Origin: Acridotheres tristis
Lineage: Eukaryota > Chordata > Aves > Passeriformes > Sturnidae
DNA: 64,000 nucleotides
Assembly (NCBI GenBank): GCA_037013685.1
Contig: CM072906.1
Location: 3,626,001-3,690,000 of the forward strand
Direction of reading: 5' to 3'
Shown: piece after piece, positions 13,001-25,955 of the stretch
Position numbering within the stretch: the stretch's first letter is position 1
How the letters are laid out: each line of letters begins with the position of its first letter
Made by a program: the position numbers and the translations under genes
The notes under the pieces: model-generated
What the model was told of the DNA's origin: nothing
Database searches by the model: none
Seen by the model: the letters and a program-made list of their open reading frames with translations, nothing else

Positions 13001-16000
13001 CCCAGTTCTTAAATATCTGCAGAAATGTCACTCACCACGAGAAGTGGCTGCTCTGATTCACTTTGATGCCTTGGAGAAGTCAGATGACAGAAACATGATG
13101 CAGGGTAAACTGCAAATTGACTCGAGGCTCTATATAAACTGCAAGTTTAAGATTGGAAAAATAAGAAAAAAGCCATTAAATAGTCAGGAAGTGATTTTGT
13201 TGCACTTTGATATCCCAATCAGATGAAGGCAAAAGCGAGTCCCACAAGGTGCCAGGCAAAATCTCCTGGATGTGGCCACTTATGAAACCAGGGGTGATGG
13301 AGCCCAGTGTTGGACACTCTGTAGGTTACTCAGCTCCAGAGCCCATGAAGAACAAATAATTCTGGCCATCTTTGTCCTCATACCCCAGTACCTGAGGGAA
13401 AAGGAAGCTGCAAGAACATTCGACATCTCAGAGATTCCTGTGAAATAATTCCCATTTGTAGTAAATCAGCTTTGCACAGCTCTGGGCCTGCATTACATTT
13501 GCATGGAGCACATCTTTCTCCACAGCAGATCATTGCCCCTCACAGCACAGCTGGCACTTGCTGCACCAGCAATACCTCAGTATCTCTTCTTCTAGACTGT
13601 GATGCCTCCTCACTTTGTTCATCTCTCCTGCTAAATAAATTGTAAAGGGAAGAATCTCTCACTTTGATTTCTCTGCAGTTTCTCTGAAGTCTTTTCGTTA
13701 TTGTAACTAAATTCTAGAGCCCTGCAAATTGGTTGCCATGCTTTAGAGCACGAGGAGCAGTCTGTACTGACTTTACTTCCAAATCAATTCCTCTCAGCTG
13801 TTATTGCTTCTGGCTACATCAAAGTTAGGGTAGAAGCACCCACCCAGACTGACACCTTGGCTCAGCTTCTAGGACTGTGCTAATCCCACAGCCAAACTTA
13901 TTAATGCTGGGCTGCCAGAGAGACTGGAAGGGCTGTAAGGCACTGCAGAGTCCCCCCAGACCCCTGCAAGCCCAGTGTACAAACCTGCATTTTCAGGGTC
14001 TGAATGAACCCTGGCCAATACTGTGCTAACAGCACAGGTACAATTACTGACCTACCAGCCCAGCTTTAATCCTGGAGTAGACAGAAATGTACAATCAGCC
14101 TGCAGGACCCACTGGGGGCCTTGTGCCCCAAACTGGCCAGACTGGTCTCAGCTGGTCATTGCTGAGCAGCACATGGGCACAGAGAGCAGAAGAATTTCAC
14201 TTCAGCTTAGGAAACTCTGCTACCACTGGAAGTGATGGCACCTGTGACTTCCATGGATGTTGATGCCAAGAGTTTTGAGCTGTTACACCCTCCCACCCCA
14301 TTTAGACCAGTTGGAAGGGTATTTTATTTCTTTGCACCTTTGTCCCTGAACATCTGAACCCAGAGCCACAACCTGCATTATATGAATGAAAAAGGTTCCT
14401 CATCAGTACTGGCTCAAGTTGGTTTTTAGGGGAGATTTAAATACAAGCTCACCACCAGCTGAGTCCTCTTCTGAGCTCTGAGGGTAATTTCTGAAACCCC
14501 TGAGAGGATTTTATCCAGGGTCTATGAGCCATTGTACAGCAGGAGGTACATAACCATGGAACAACAACTCCAAGGAAATAGCTCAGATTTACTGTGCAAC
14601 TGAACAGAGTGGGAAATTAAGTAGTCCCAGGTGTAACCTGAGTAAGTTCCTTCTAACAGGAAGCAAAAATAACCTGAGTGAAAACTAAACAGGAATGGCT
14701 CCATGTCTTTCAATCATTTCCCTATTTAATATTAAGAATTGTATATTTTATCCAAATTTTTACCCTATTCCTATGGGTGTACAACAAACAGGTTTTAATA
14801 CACTGTACACATGGATAGAAATATAAATGCATTTGCAACTAATATTGTACACATATAGAAAATTACAACCTTCTAAGTGAAAAATTCTTTACCAAAATAT
14901 TTATGTGCTGTTGTTTGTAAGTTTTTACAAGTGTGAAATACTACTTAGTCTAGAATACACACAGAAATATCACCATGTATGACCTGCAGTGTCATGAGGA
15001 TGTGATGTTAAATGCTTGTGAATATTGAAAACTCGGTGAATTGAGAGGTCTGGGTGACAAAACTCTGGAGCAAAAACCAGCAGGGAAAAAGAGAGGCAGG
15101 GGGGGAAACAGCTAACAAACCAACCAATCAAAAAACCAAAAAGACACAAGCTTTAGTGTAGCAGCCAAAATAAAATAAATATAAAATGGGAATAATATCA
15201 AGCATGTACCACATTGTGCACTAAAGATCACATTACATGGCTGAGGAAATACTGTGAAATACTGCCAAGAGCTCTTTACCCTTCCTGGGGTGCCACCAGC
15301 ATCCTTGAGTAAGGTTCAAGTGGAGATCCCCACCTGTGGGAGAAAGCAGCAGGAGCACCTGTATTGTGCCACTGCTTTGGGGAGCTGCTGCTCTCGGGCA
15401 GGGAGGGGAAATCTGTGTGTGTTGCTTTTCTTTTCCACCTCACAGAGCTCACTGGTGATTCCTAAACTGGTGCAGATCTAGTAATACCCTGCCCTGACAG
15501 GAGAGTCACAGCACTTATCTCTTCTTGCTTAGGATCACCCAGAAAACAAGTTTCTCTACTGTAAAATATCCGAGTTTTTAGGGTTGCAGCTGTGAAAAAA
15601 ACACCCTCCAGGGCAAAGCAGACCGAGTAAAACGCAGGTGCCTGTAACCAAAGTGCAAAGACAGAATCCCCTGACTTCTTGGTACAAGGCAAAGTGTGGC
15701 CCAAATGTCTCTTTCTGCGAAGGAAATGTGGGATCTGGGCAAAGCTGCAGTGTCTGTGTCAGATGGAGAGCCCTGCTCAGGGCCAGGAGCACATGGTGCC
15801 TCTTCCTTCAAACTCTGCTCTGCTCCCTCCATGGGAAGGGGCAGCTTCAAAGCACAGAGTGGCACGAGTCCAGAGCACAGCAGCTGGGTGTGACAGCCAC
15901 AGAGGGCTCAGGAATTGCTCCCAGTGAACGTGTGGAGATGCCCATCGATGGATGAGGTGGCTTTGCACCTGCTTTAGGTCACAGATTCTTTCCCCAGGGT

Positions 16001-17101
16001 CTCTGCATTCTAAAGCCAAGTTCTGTAAGTGGGCACGTTCTCACTGTTGCTATTACAATATAATTTGCATACAAACCATTAAAAACTAACTCATTACAAG
16101 CTATTTACATACATAATATATGAAATTTCTCCATTGCATCTTCATGATCTTGACTGTTATCTGTCCTGCTTCTCTTAGATAATTTGAATTTGTACAGGAA
16201 TATTTTTCATCCTCCAACTATTTTTCCCTGCCTAATACTAAAGCACTAAAGCATCTGGAGTCCCAAGATGTAGTTGATGTGTGCATTGAAACAAATTTAC
16301 CCAAGGCAAAGTAAACATTTTTGATCTGCACATCTTATGCACTCATCTGCAGTGCCAACTACATAAAGTGAAATACAACAGAGACACTTCTTTTCCAAGT
16401 CTGTGTTCCAAACCTCACTGCACTCACTGCTCCAATTCCAAGTTCTGTACAAGGCAGCAAGCAAACCCTGCACAAGTGTCCTCTGGAAATAAGCTCAGTT
16501 GTATTTGGAGCAAAGGAAGGTCCCTCTGGGATGAATATCCTGAGCTGGATGGAGGAGCAATGCCTCTGTGTATTGGTAGTGAGGCTGGTTGTGAAAAGAA
16601 GCCTGATTTGTAATGTGATTGTGTCACTGCAAATGCTGCTTATGTGTGCTGACCCCTTAAATGCAATTACTGGCTATGATTACAGCTCAGATTCACAATA
16701 TTTTGTGTTTAGCCTTCAGGGAAATAATCAAGAACACAAAACTAGACGGAATTGTGTCTTCTTACTGAAGCTGAAAAGTAGTCTGCTTTGGGCTGACATA
16801 AAATGCTTCCATACATTAACTAACTCACCAGGAGAATTCTGGGTGGCAAAAGACTTAACAGGCATTAAGGAAAAACAGTGGATCTGTATAGGATAAAGTA
16901 AATCCCTCCTGAGTAACCAGAACAGTGTCTAGGCCAGACAAACCCACCATAGTTTCCCTTTTTACTGAGACAAAATTGGATTCTTTGGCAGAAGAGCTGA
17001 ACGAGTCTGTTCACACCGAGGGCCCCCTCACAGACTGAGCATTGCTTGGACCCCAGCACTTGCATCTGCCCTTGTGCTTCACCAGGGCTCCAGCAGGGAG
17101 C
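10074..17101. other. intergenic, no supported gene
   Basis: AT-rich unique sequence. A TATATAAGG at about 12741 lies in a region with several TATA-like strings (12600-12760), but no LTR ends or transcript structure could be drawn around it. Open frames here show no family resemblance. Confidence 0.5.
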
Positions 17102-17441
17102 ACATCCACATCTGTCACCTGCCCACAGGATCCACATCTGTCACCGGGCCACAGGATCCACATCTGTCACCTGGCCACAGGATCCACACCTGTCACCTGG
17201 CCATAGGATCCACATCTGTCACCGGGCCACAGGATCCTCACCTGTCACCGGGCCACAGGATCCACACCTGTCACCGGGCCACAGGATCCACATCTGTCAC
17301 CTGGCCACAGGATCCACATCTGTCACCTGGCCACAGGATCCACACCTGTCACCTGGCCACAGGATCCACATCTGTCACTGGGCCACAGGATCCACATGTG
17401 TCACTGGGCCATAGGATCCACATGTGTCACTGGGCCACAGG
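17102..17441. repeat. 26-bp minisatellite, 13 units
   Basis: Units of exactly 26 bp begin at 17102, 17128, 17154 and so on to 17414; twelve of thirteen start GGATCC (a BamHI site). The core is GGATCCACATCTGTCACC followed by TGGCCACA or GGGCCACA. Variants are grouped: ACTGGG occurs only in the last three units, and ATGTGTCAC only in the last two. Because 26 is not a multiple of three and the + strand unit has almost no stops, overlapping + frames stay open (ORFs spanning 17046-17414 and 17074-17520), producing a 26-residue repeat by frame cycling. Not a gene. Confidence 0.97.
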
Positions 17442-20400
17442 AGTGTCTTGGAGAAGCCATCCTTTGGGTGGAGTTCCAGGTGGACCCTGTTCCCTGCCAG
17501 CCTGGAACAAGCTGTGGTGATGCTTTACACACATGGGGCTGCCCCTTGCAGGAGCAGGGATGAACATGAACATTGCAGATTTACACACAGGGACGTCCCA
17601 GAGAGCCTCTGGCAGAAGTCCCCTGTGTCCCTACTGAGATTGTTTTGCTGTAACAAATCTTTGTATTTTTACTGATACACCCAATAGTCTCCTGCCTTGC
17701 CTCTGCCAAGTGGGATCCTCCAGGGATGCCAAGATTTAAAGCAAGAGTGAGCAGACAAAAGCAGAAAGCCAGATTCAAAGATATGCTCCTATGATGGCAC
17801 AGATGTTTTATTCTCATCCCATTCTGATGCTTTGTTGGAAGTCACAGAACTTCCTCATCACAAGGAGGACAAAGGGGCTCTGATACACAGCTCCTCACAC
17901 GTTGTTCCCGGTACAGTCATGCTGTCTGTAAGTCTGAAGTGCTTCTGTGTCACAACATTTATGCTGTCAGATTAATGATGCACTTAATGCTCTGAAACTC
18001 TTAGGAGACAGCAAGGACTAACTTAAAAATAAGCACAATGGGAGTTAATTTCTGCAGCATGAAAATATTGCTTCAAATTGTAGTTCCACACACAGTGCAG
18101 GTATTCTCAAATGCTTGGGATTGCTCATCATGGTAAAATATCTCCACATGGCAGATAAGAAGCAGCTGAAAGGGAAGAATTTGGCTGCTGATGGGCTTTG
18201 CAAATCAGGACAGTGGTACAACATGAGGATACCTAGATAATGAATTTCCTGTTCACAGTTTGGAGCAGCCCAGCTCCAAAGAAAGAACCCCTCCTACAGA
18301 ACTGCTGCCAAGAAACCTTGAGTGAATCAGCCACAGACACATCCTGTCCGGGGTACAAGACATATTCTGACAGAAGCTCTAAAACCCCCATTATTAATGA
18401 CAGAAAATGAAGCTTTATTGAAGTCTTTTTCCCTTGATATCTCCCTGTGAGATTTTTATCCTGGATCTCAAGTTGTTTCTTATTAGACACCCATTTAAAC
18501 ACTGCAAAAATCACTGAGCAAACCCAGGAGGAACTCCTTAGACCACATCTTTCAGATGTTTAAAATGGCCTAGTTTAGCTTGGAATCCAATATTCACTAT
18601 GCCCTAGAAGGATGGATGGGGCCACTCTAAAACATCAATAGTACAGTCTCTCTGTCATTTAAGCAATTACTTCATTTCTCTTGCTACTGTCTGGGAAATA
18701 AATCCTTCAGCAATGATGGACCTGAGCTTTGTGCTGTATCAGTCAGGACTTGAATCCTGTTGTTTTCTCACTCAGACTTTACCTTGCTGCTCTGCATATC
18801 ACAGCCAAGGTTTATCCCAGAGGTCATTGTTTTAATCAACATTTTTAATTCTCTATGAATGGAAAACGCTACATCAAGTGTCAGGGCTTTTTTTCTCTCA
18901 TTTTTTTCTATTTTAATAAACTGATGTTCTGTTTCTTTAGTAGATTTAGTTCTCACCAGTGCTCAATTCTTACTCATTTGTTAAGTCTAATTAGTCAGTA
19001 TTCAAATGTGTCACGCATTAATTTGGCCACTGCTCAAATCTCACACAGATTTCATAGGAAAATGGATTATTTGAATTTTAAACACAGTCTGTTCCACCAA
19101 TTCTGACATATTAAGCAAACTCACAAGCCATTAGGGCCATAAAATGCCAGTTGACCTAACAGCCTGCAACAGTACGGTGTGACAAAGCTGTTTATGTTAT
19201 TAACTGATGCTCTGAAGTGACACCTACACACACTGATCCTGTATCATTTGATTTCTCCAAGATTTGGGTGAAGCCCAGATACTTGGCTACTTCAGCCTCA
19301 GTGCAGAACTGTTGGCCATTAGATTCAGAAGCAGAACCTCAAAATTCCCCAGAGCCAGGACTCAGCCCAGCCCTCTCTGGCTGCAGCCACAGAAAACATC
19401 ATCCTGCCTGCTTCACCTGTTTAATATGATAATCAAGTCATTTTAGCTAATGGGCTTTAAATACATCTTTCAGGGTAGTCTAGACAACTCCTTAGCATTG
19501 TCATCAGAGCAAGGAGGGATCTTCTGTATTTCTGTGCCAATTTGTGTTGGAGAAAAGACAGAGGCTGCTCAGAGCTTGAGGCAATCAGTTAAAGGCAAGA
19601 CCAAGCCCCCACTCCTCCTCTCACTGCTGGGTGCTGCTGTCAGGTTTACCGAGGGTTTTTGCCTTCACTCAGAACACTCAAATTCTCCTTTTAGAGCTGA
19701 GGGAACACTTGGACACACCAGCCTTTCCAGGTTCCCCCAGTGCCTCTGGCACACAAATCCCTGGCCATTAGCTTGTCTAGACAGGGATGTTGGGGTGGCA
19801 GCTGGGCTATTGACTCTGGCATAGGAAAAGGAAAGTGCATTTCAACACAAGCCTTAAAGTCTGCTCTGCCCCTGCTAATGCACTTGGGTGGCACAGCACA
19901 GCCACTGTCCCTTCAGCCAGTCTGGACAAGGCCACAGGGACTCTGGGGTCTGGGCTGAGCACTCAGCTTACATTTCCTTGAAATGCAATAGCATTGTTGT
20001 AATTCAGCATGACAGCACCTTCCAAACACAGCAACCTGTGAAATAAATGTTGCAGGGTTCAAATCAGGGTTAGCCTGACTCCTTTGGCAACACTTCCTCC
20101 TCCAAACAAGTGCAGAAATTACAGGAGAAAAGCAAGTCCACCCAAACCATGGCAACAATCCAGGACAGGCATGATTAATAAAATCACCTTAAGGTGAAAA
20201 AACGCAGAACTGCTGAGATCTTTGCAAATAACAAGCTCTGAAATTCCACCACTGAAGCTTCCATAAGGCAGCAGTGTTCAGAAGTGTGATAGGATCCTCA
20301 CATTGGGCAACAGCAAATGGAATGGAACCTTCCAGCTCTATCTCTTTCCACAAGGTCAGGAAAAAAACAAAGACAAGAGCAAAGTGAGGTTGTTTGGCTG

Positions 20401-22928
20401 CCAGAGTTTTTAAGCATCTCTGATGTGATAGTTCTTCTCAAAATGAACATGGTACCAGGTAGAGAAGGGACTTGACAAATCATCCACAAAACTTTTCATA
20501 ACACTGCCATGGCAATGGGATCAGTTCCATCTATCAGCCTGATGTGAAAACTGATGAACTTCCTCAGGTTTTATGGACCTAGATATGAGCAAATAAAAGA
20601 CTTCTCTTTTAGTCCAATAGTGAAATTGCACATACATATGAGAAACTGGGGAGTGGGAGAGGCAAATTTTCAGAGTGGGAAGGTGTAGAGACAGATTTGC
20701 TTGGGGATGAGGTTTTCCAGGTGCATAGAAAGAGCCTGTAGCTTCTGACTGAAAAGCTTTGCAGACCTAATGAAGTATTTTACTTTGCCTTTGTATGATG
20801 CAAGACTTATATAATTCTTTTTTTTCCCCATTTCAAACTTTATATTTCTTAAGTAAAAGTCAGTTTTTCAACTGGCAGTCTGAGGGCAAAAGGCTTTGGT
20901 ATTTTAAAAATGCTGTCCTTTTTCCTTTTGAGTTAAAATTATTTGCAAACTGCTTCAAAGGCCGGCATAACTGGTCAGGCATGTAGTGCTGAGCACAGCC
21001 ACGGTGTTTCTTGCTGCAGTCCCACTCATCTGGGATTAAGGCACAATGTAGCATGGACACATCCTTTGTATTCATCTCTGATAACATTTTTTAAGTTATC
21101 AAGGACTTTGAACACTTAGTTTCTAAGGACACCCTTGCAGTTTCTGTTTTAAAACTTCTGGTCAGCACAACAGGACTAAGAAGCCTGAATTTACGAGGAA
21201 TGACAAAGAATGGCTAAAGCTCCCTGTGTTTGAATGCACCCCATTGTGTCTTTACTGTCCAGAATTTTCCATAACTGCCTTTCCAGCACAGTCTTTATCT
21301 GGATATAACTGAGCTGGTAAGTGGCAAACAAGAACCTGAAGAGCTCTGATCACTGCAGCAGAGATTAAACCAAAGCTATTGTATCACAGCCACTGGGTGC
21401 TCTTCCCTCGGGTGTTGGATGCAAACACTTGACTAATGAGTGAAAGCCCAGCTTCTGTTCCCAAGGAGAGAAAACACCAAGGGTTTGGTGATTATTTCCA
21501 AGGCATGGACAGTGACAAGACAGCTTTGTCTTGATATCAACCATCACTTTGTCATGCTGCTGTGCCTGACTCAGAGCAGCTTTGAAGTGGCCCAGATGAT
21601 GGGACTGGGGGCAAGTCACCTTCCAGAGCTCTGTGTTCACTCACCTGTGCAGGGCTGAGGCACAACTCACAGCTTTCCCCTCAGCACCACTCTGAGCTGC
21701 TCCAGGGGGAAAATGCACCTTTCAGGGCAGGAGAGAAGTCATTGGGAGCCTGTGAAATGCACAGAATGCAATGGCTGTGAGCAACTGCTCAGGCAGCCCC
21801 TACAGCCCTTGCTGGACACCTCCAGAGTGATGGGCTGAGCCAGAGCTTCTGTGCACCAACATCCAACCCTCTCTGCCACCACCCTGTGCCCGGGGAGCAG
21901 CTCAACAGAATCACAATCACACCAGTCTTCAGAAACACCAGCTTTCCCCTTCACTCTCTCACTATCGAGAAGCATTTGGAAAGGCTGATTGGAGAAAAAG
22001 GGAAAAAATCTTTCCCTTCAGAACAATCCCAGCAGGAGCCTTCTGTGTCTCCCTCTGAGAACAACTGGCTTTGTGCTACACTTAAAGACTGGGGAACCAC
22101 GCAGTGCAACGGGCAGAGGCAACAAGCAACACCCTCCATAACTTAGACACTTCCAAGCTTCCATGCTGTTCCCAGCGCTGCAGATCTGCCTCCCAGTGCA
22201 TCCCCCACCCAGACCCCATCTGGGAAGCAAAGGCAGGCAGTCAATTTGACTGTCACTCACTCAGACAAATCAGTGCCAAAATGAGTCCAGAGCTTAGATT
22301 TCTAAACTGCTTTCTTCATTGTCACCAAAACCTACTTTTCAAGCAAGACTTGCCAAGGCTTCAAATCATAACCAAACTAATCAATCTAAATGATGAAATT
22401 GGAAAAAGAAATGGAAGAAATCTTATAAAGAACAAAGCTGTTCTACCACAGAGGCAGATGAGGCCACAGGTATAGGAAATACAGTTTGCTGTCTGAAGTG
22501 GAAAAATGATGAGCTATGGGATGTGTTTTTCAATGGAAGATCAAGTTTCCATTACCCTTGTCATTCATAGGTCAAAGTCATCAAAACTCTACAGCAAAAA
22601 GGAAAGAGATGCACCTGTGCTACCAGAGAGTGAAGGATGAGGACAAAGACAGAAAATCAGAGACAGAGAGGCCTTTGACATTGCTCAGGAGAGAAAGGCT
22701 TTTCCATGGATTTAAATTAAAACTGTGCAAAGAGAGCACTGTGCTGGTACGCGACGACGGACGGCTGCCATTAGCATGAACAACTTGTCTGACACATTTT
22801 GTCTGTGACCTTTTGCTGTGACAGGGAAGGCAGAACCTCGCCAGATTGTTGTGGCTAAAAAATTACAAATCATCAGAAGAGTAGTGAAACGAAGTAATTT
22901 AAAACATTTTTTTTTTAAATCCACTTAC
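17442..22928. other. intergenic, no supported gene
   Basis: Nothing recognised. At 22749-22764 there is an isolated cluster of CpG dinucleotides (ACGCGACGACGGACGG) in an otherwise CpG-poor area about 165 bp from the microexon-like element. Confidence 0.5.
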
Positions 22929-22958
22929 CGTTAAGGATTCAACACCAACACGTATTTC
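22929..22958 (-). other. microexon-like 30-bp segment
   Basis: On the minus strand an unusually good pair of splice signals (acceptor TTTTCCCTGTTTCTATAAAG, donor ACG|GTAAGTGG) encloses exactly 30 bases that translate without a stop (EIRVGVESLT). Nothing in the neighbourhood gives a parent gene, and strong matches to both signals do occur by chance in intergenic DNA. Listed because a 30-bp exon would be missed by ORF searches. Confidence 0.12.
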
Positions 22959-25189
22959 CTTTATAGAAACAGGGAAAAGTTCTTTTTGCCTAACTTAACA
23001 TATTGGATTTGTGTGGCAAGGTTTTGGTAGCAGGGGTACAGGATGGCTTCTGTGAGCAGCTGCCAGAGGGTTCCTGTGCCTGAGGGAGCCAATGCCAGCT
23101 GGCTCCAGGATGGACCCAGCACTGGCCAAGGCTGAGGCACAGCCTCATGTTCAGCATGGCATTTGACCCAATGCATTTGATAGCAGCAAAGGGCATTGGA
23201 TGTCTCTGATCCACGTTGCTTCCACACTGAGCAGCAGAGCAGGCAGAAGCAGGACAGTGCTGGGTGCAGGCCTGGCCAGGAACAATGACTCCTCTGCATT
23301 TTCCATTACCTTCTCACCCTTTGGACTCTATGGCAGCTGTTGACTGAGCAGGCCAGTGCCAGGGTTGAACACTGCCAGGGACCAGAAGGATTTACACTCT
23401 CAAGCTTCTCTCTTCCATAACAGCAGCAGTGTTATCTCCCAAACAGAATTTGCCCAGCAACCCAACACTGTATCCTGTGTGTGACAGTGCACTGTTCCAT
23501 TGCCAAAACACTCCCTAACCCCTCCAGCATGCTTAGTGATGAGTGAAGCACTCGATTTGTTCTCAGTGGTTAAACACTTGAGGCAGATACTGTATGACAT
23601 GAGAGATGAGGGTGTACTGAACTTGTACCAGGCCACAGCTTCCCCCTGTTTGCATGGCCAGGTGTGTGATAGTGTCCAGCACACACCACATCAGCATGAT
23701 CTAATGGAGTTCCCATCCCTGTGGTGCAATCCTGGACTGCAGCCTCTCCCACAGAGAGGAGAGCAGAGACAGGCTCAGATAAGCATGTTTCAGAAGAAAA
23801 CAGGAATATTTCCACCTAACTTAGATCTTTAAATGTGTGTGAAGAATAAACACTTGGTGTTCTGGAGGAGCTGTTCCTTAGGGGAGTCAGCAGCTCTCCA
23901 GAGCACCTGGTCCCTCTCCAGCTTTCAGCCTGCTTCCTGCTGGAGCAGTCTGCTCCGTTCATATCTGACTGTGTTCCCTTCAGGGCAGCACTCAGAATAT
24001 TCCCTCTGAAGTGAGGCAGTGATGAGCACAAGCCCTGGGTGCAGGCCTGAGTCCATCAGCCCAGCAGGCACCGTCTGCCAGCACCAAGTGGCACCCCCAG
24101 AGAGGGGCTTGGCTGGAGAACCCTCCTGACCATCACTATCAAAGTCTCATGCAAACCCCCAGGGTCACAGCCACAGAGTCTGAGAAAGGCACGAGTTTAA
24201 CAGTAATGGGAGAAGAGCTCAGGACTCTCCATATGTTCCAGTGCTCTGGAAGTCAAATAGTAAAAAAAACAAAAAAAACCCAAAAAGCACAAAAACCTAC
24301 AATGTATTAGAAATGCTAGTTCAACTGAGTCTTCTGTCACACTGAAGTCAATCATTGGTGTTAGCATGACAAGTCACCAGCAACTCTAGATCATTAATTC
24401 TCCTTAAGGTCTCAAATGTCCATGGCTAATGGATGTGAACACAGATCCACTTTATGCAGGGGTTGAGACCAGTTTTCATCCATAAGCTAATCTCAGAAAG
24501 CTAAACCAAAAAACTAGAAAATTTTTTATTAAATCCAACAGATAAATCCACAAGAATGATGTGCTGAGCTGTGCTGTACAATGAGCCCCTCCCTTCCCAA
24601 GCAGAGCTTTTCAAAAACAGTGAAGATTCCTGAAGTCTAATTCATTTCTTTTAATTAATAAGATGTTGTCCAGGAAATAACATTTAAAACTGATGTCAGA
24701 CACTGGAGTTGTTTGGATTGCTTCCGAAACAGCCTCATGCAGCAGAGTCCAGTATTTTGGCAGTCAGCAGCGACAGGTATTACATGGCAGCTCAGAAATC
24801 AGTTCTTTCCTGTGATCTCATCCCCCTGTGAACAAGCCCTTTAATTAACCAAGCAGAGCAGTTGGCTCCCTCCTGTAGCAGCATCACTCACTGATTGTGT
24901 GAAGAAAAGCTGCTGCAGAGAGGATGAGTCCTTTAAAGAAAGAGAAAGTTGCCCTGCAATCTTTCAGGGAGATTATACAACTGCATCAAAATTAAATTGA
25001 CATTAATCCAATTATCATTTCACTGTGGGCCAACAAAAGTAAGTATGTGATGTGGAACAATCTCTTTACATTTTAACCAAAGTCTTGAATACAAATTCAA
25101 TTTTTATTTTGTCTTTAGTCTAACCTTCGAGGAAGTCTGCAAAAGTCATTCTTTCAGGTTCTGATTCACTGGTGGTGTCCTGAGGCACC
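22959..25189. other. intergenic, no supported gene
   Basis: Mixed-composition sequence with short chance ORFs only. A short A-rich tract lies at about 24260-24295. No promoter or exon was found leading into the CpG-rich block to its right. Confidence 0.5.
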
Positions 25190-25880
25190 AGCCTGGCTCG
25201 ATCCCCTGCCAGGCGCTGGGGTCACTCCTAGGAATGGGACAGTGCTGTCGCTCTGCTCCCCAAGGATTTCACCCACACACAGCCACCGGTTTCTTCCCCG
25301 TGCACTGGGGATCAGTGTGAGACCTTCCAGCTCCCTTCCCCGGCCCCAGGTTTGTGTCAGCGGGGACTTTTTAGCAAGTCCTGAGGCTGAACAAAGGCCA
25401 CACCGAGAGCAGCGTGGCTGCAGCCCGCACTGCACACGCGGCAGGGGCTCTGCAGGGCTCCTCTCCGCACCTTCCCCCAGCTGCTCTGCAGTGGAGAGCA
25501 CGGCCTGGGCAGTGAGGAGCGGCACTGACAGCTCCGTCAGCCTGGCAGGAGCCCAGCGAGGTGCCCAGCCCGGAGCCTGCCATGGGGGAACCATCCCAGC
25601 TCATTCCAGCAGCTCCCCGCTTTTGAAACCAGTGCCGACGTGACCAGCAGGGAGTTGTCAAACCTTCGATATTTAATTTGGGGCACTGTGATAAGACTCA
25701 AAATTAAGCTGGATCCAGGGCAAAATAATTAAAAACGTGACTGGGGAATGGTCCTACTCGCATGTGCCTCAGGCACCTGGATGTGCGGCAGAAACACGCC
25801 AGCCCCCTCCCTGCGGGATCCAGGCTGTGAGCGACCCTCAGCAGCGCATCATTAGAGACTTTGAAGCTGCAAAAGCTACA
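25190..25880. promoter_or_regulatory. orphan CpG-rich block, candidate promoter
   Basis: GC-rich sequence with roughly two dozen CpG in its first 470 bp (for example GCACACGCGGCAGG near 25432) and further CpG through 25860, standing out from AT-rich flanks. Not attached to any recognised gene; SPNS3 ends 15 kb to the right on the other strand. Long overlapping open frames on both strands here (25166-25661) are what high GC produces by chance. It runs directly into the first-exon-like segment ending at 25955. Confidence 0.5.
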
Positions 25881-25883
25881 CGA

Positions 25884-25955
25884 ATGCCAGAGGGAATCTT
25901 TTTGTTCATCCTGATGGCATTCACTGCAGGGATTATCGCTAGGAACGCAAATGAG
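25884..25955 (+). other. first-exon-like segment: ATG, hydrophobic leader, strong donor
   Basis: ATG at 25884 opens 24 codons reading MPEGIFLFILMAFTAGI then IARNANE, a signal-peptide or single-helix-like leader, followed at once by the strong donor GAG|GTGAGC after 25955. It lies at the edge of a CpG-rich block, as first exons often do. The frame is also open upstream to 25737. The start context is weak (C at -3). No partner exon in matching phase was found, and I do not recognise the peptide. Could be an untranslated exon of a non-coding RNA or chance. Confidence 0.2.

Noticed and set aside
17046..17520. Two overlapping repeat-protein ORFs of 122 and 148 codons
   Set aside because: Both are produced by the 26-bp minisatellite read in different frames; non-repetitive coding context is lacking.
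25166..25661. Long overlapping ORFs on both strands (133-142 codons)
   Set aside because: High GC content lowers stop frequency; no domain, and Pro/Ser/Arg-rich translations differ by frame only. I checked for an SPNS2 first exon here and found none.
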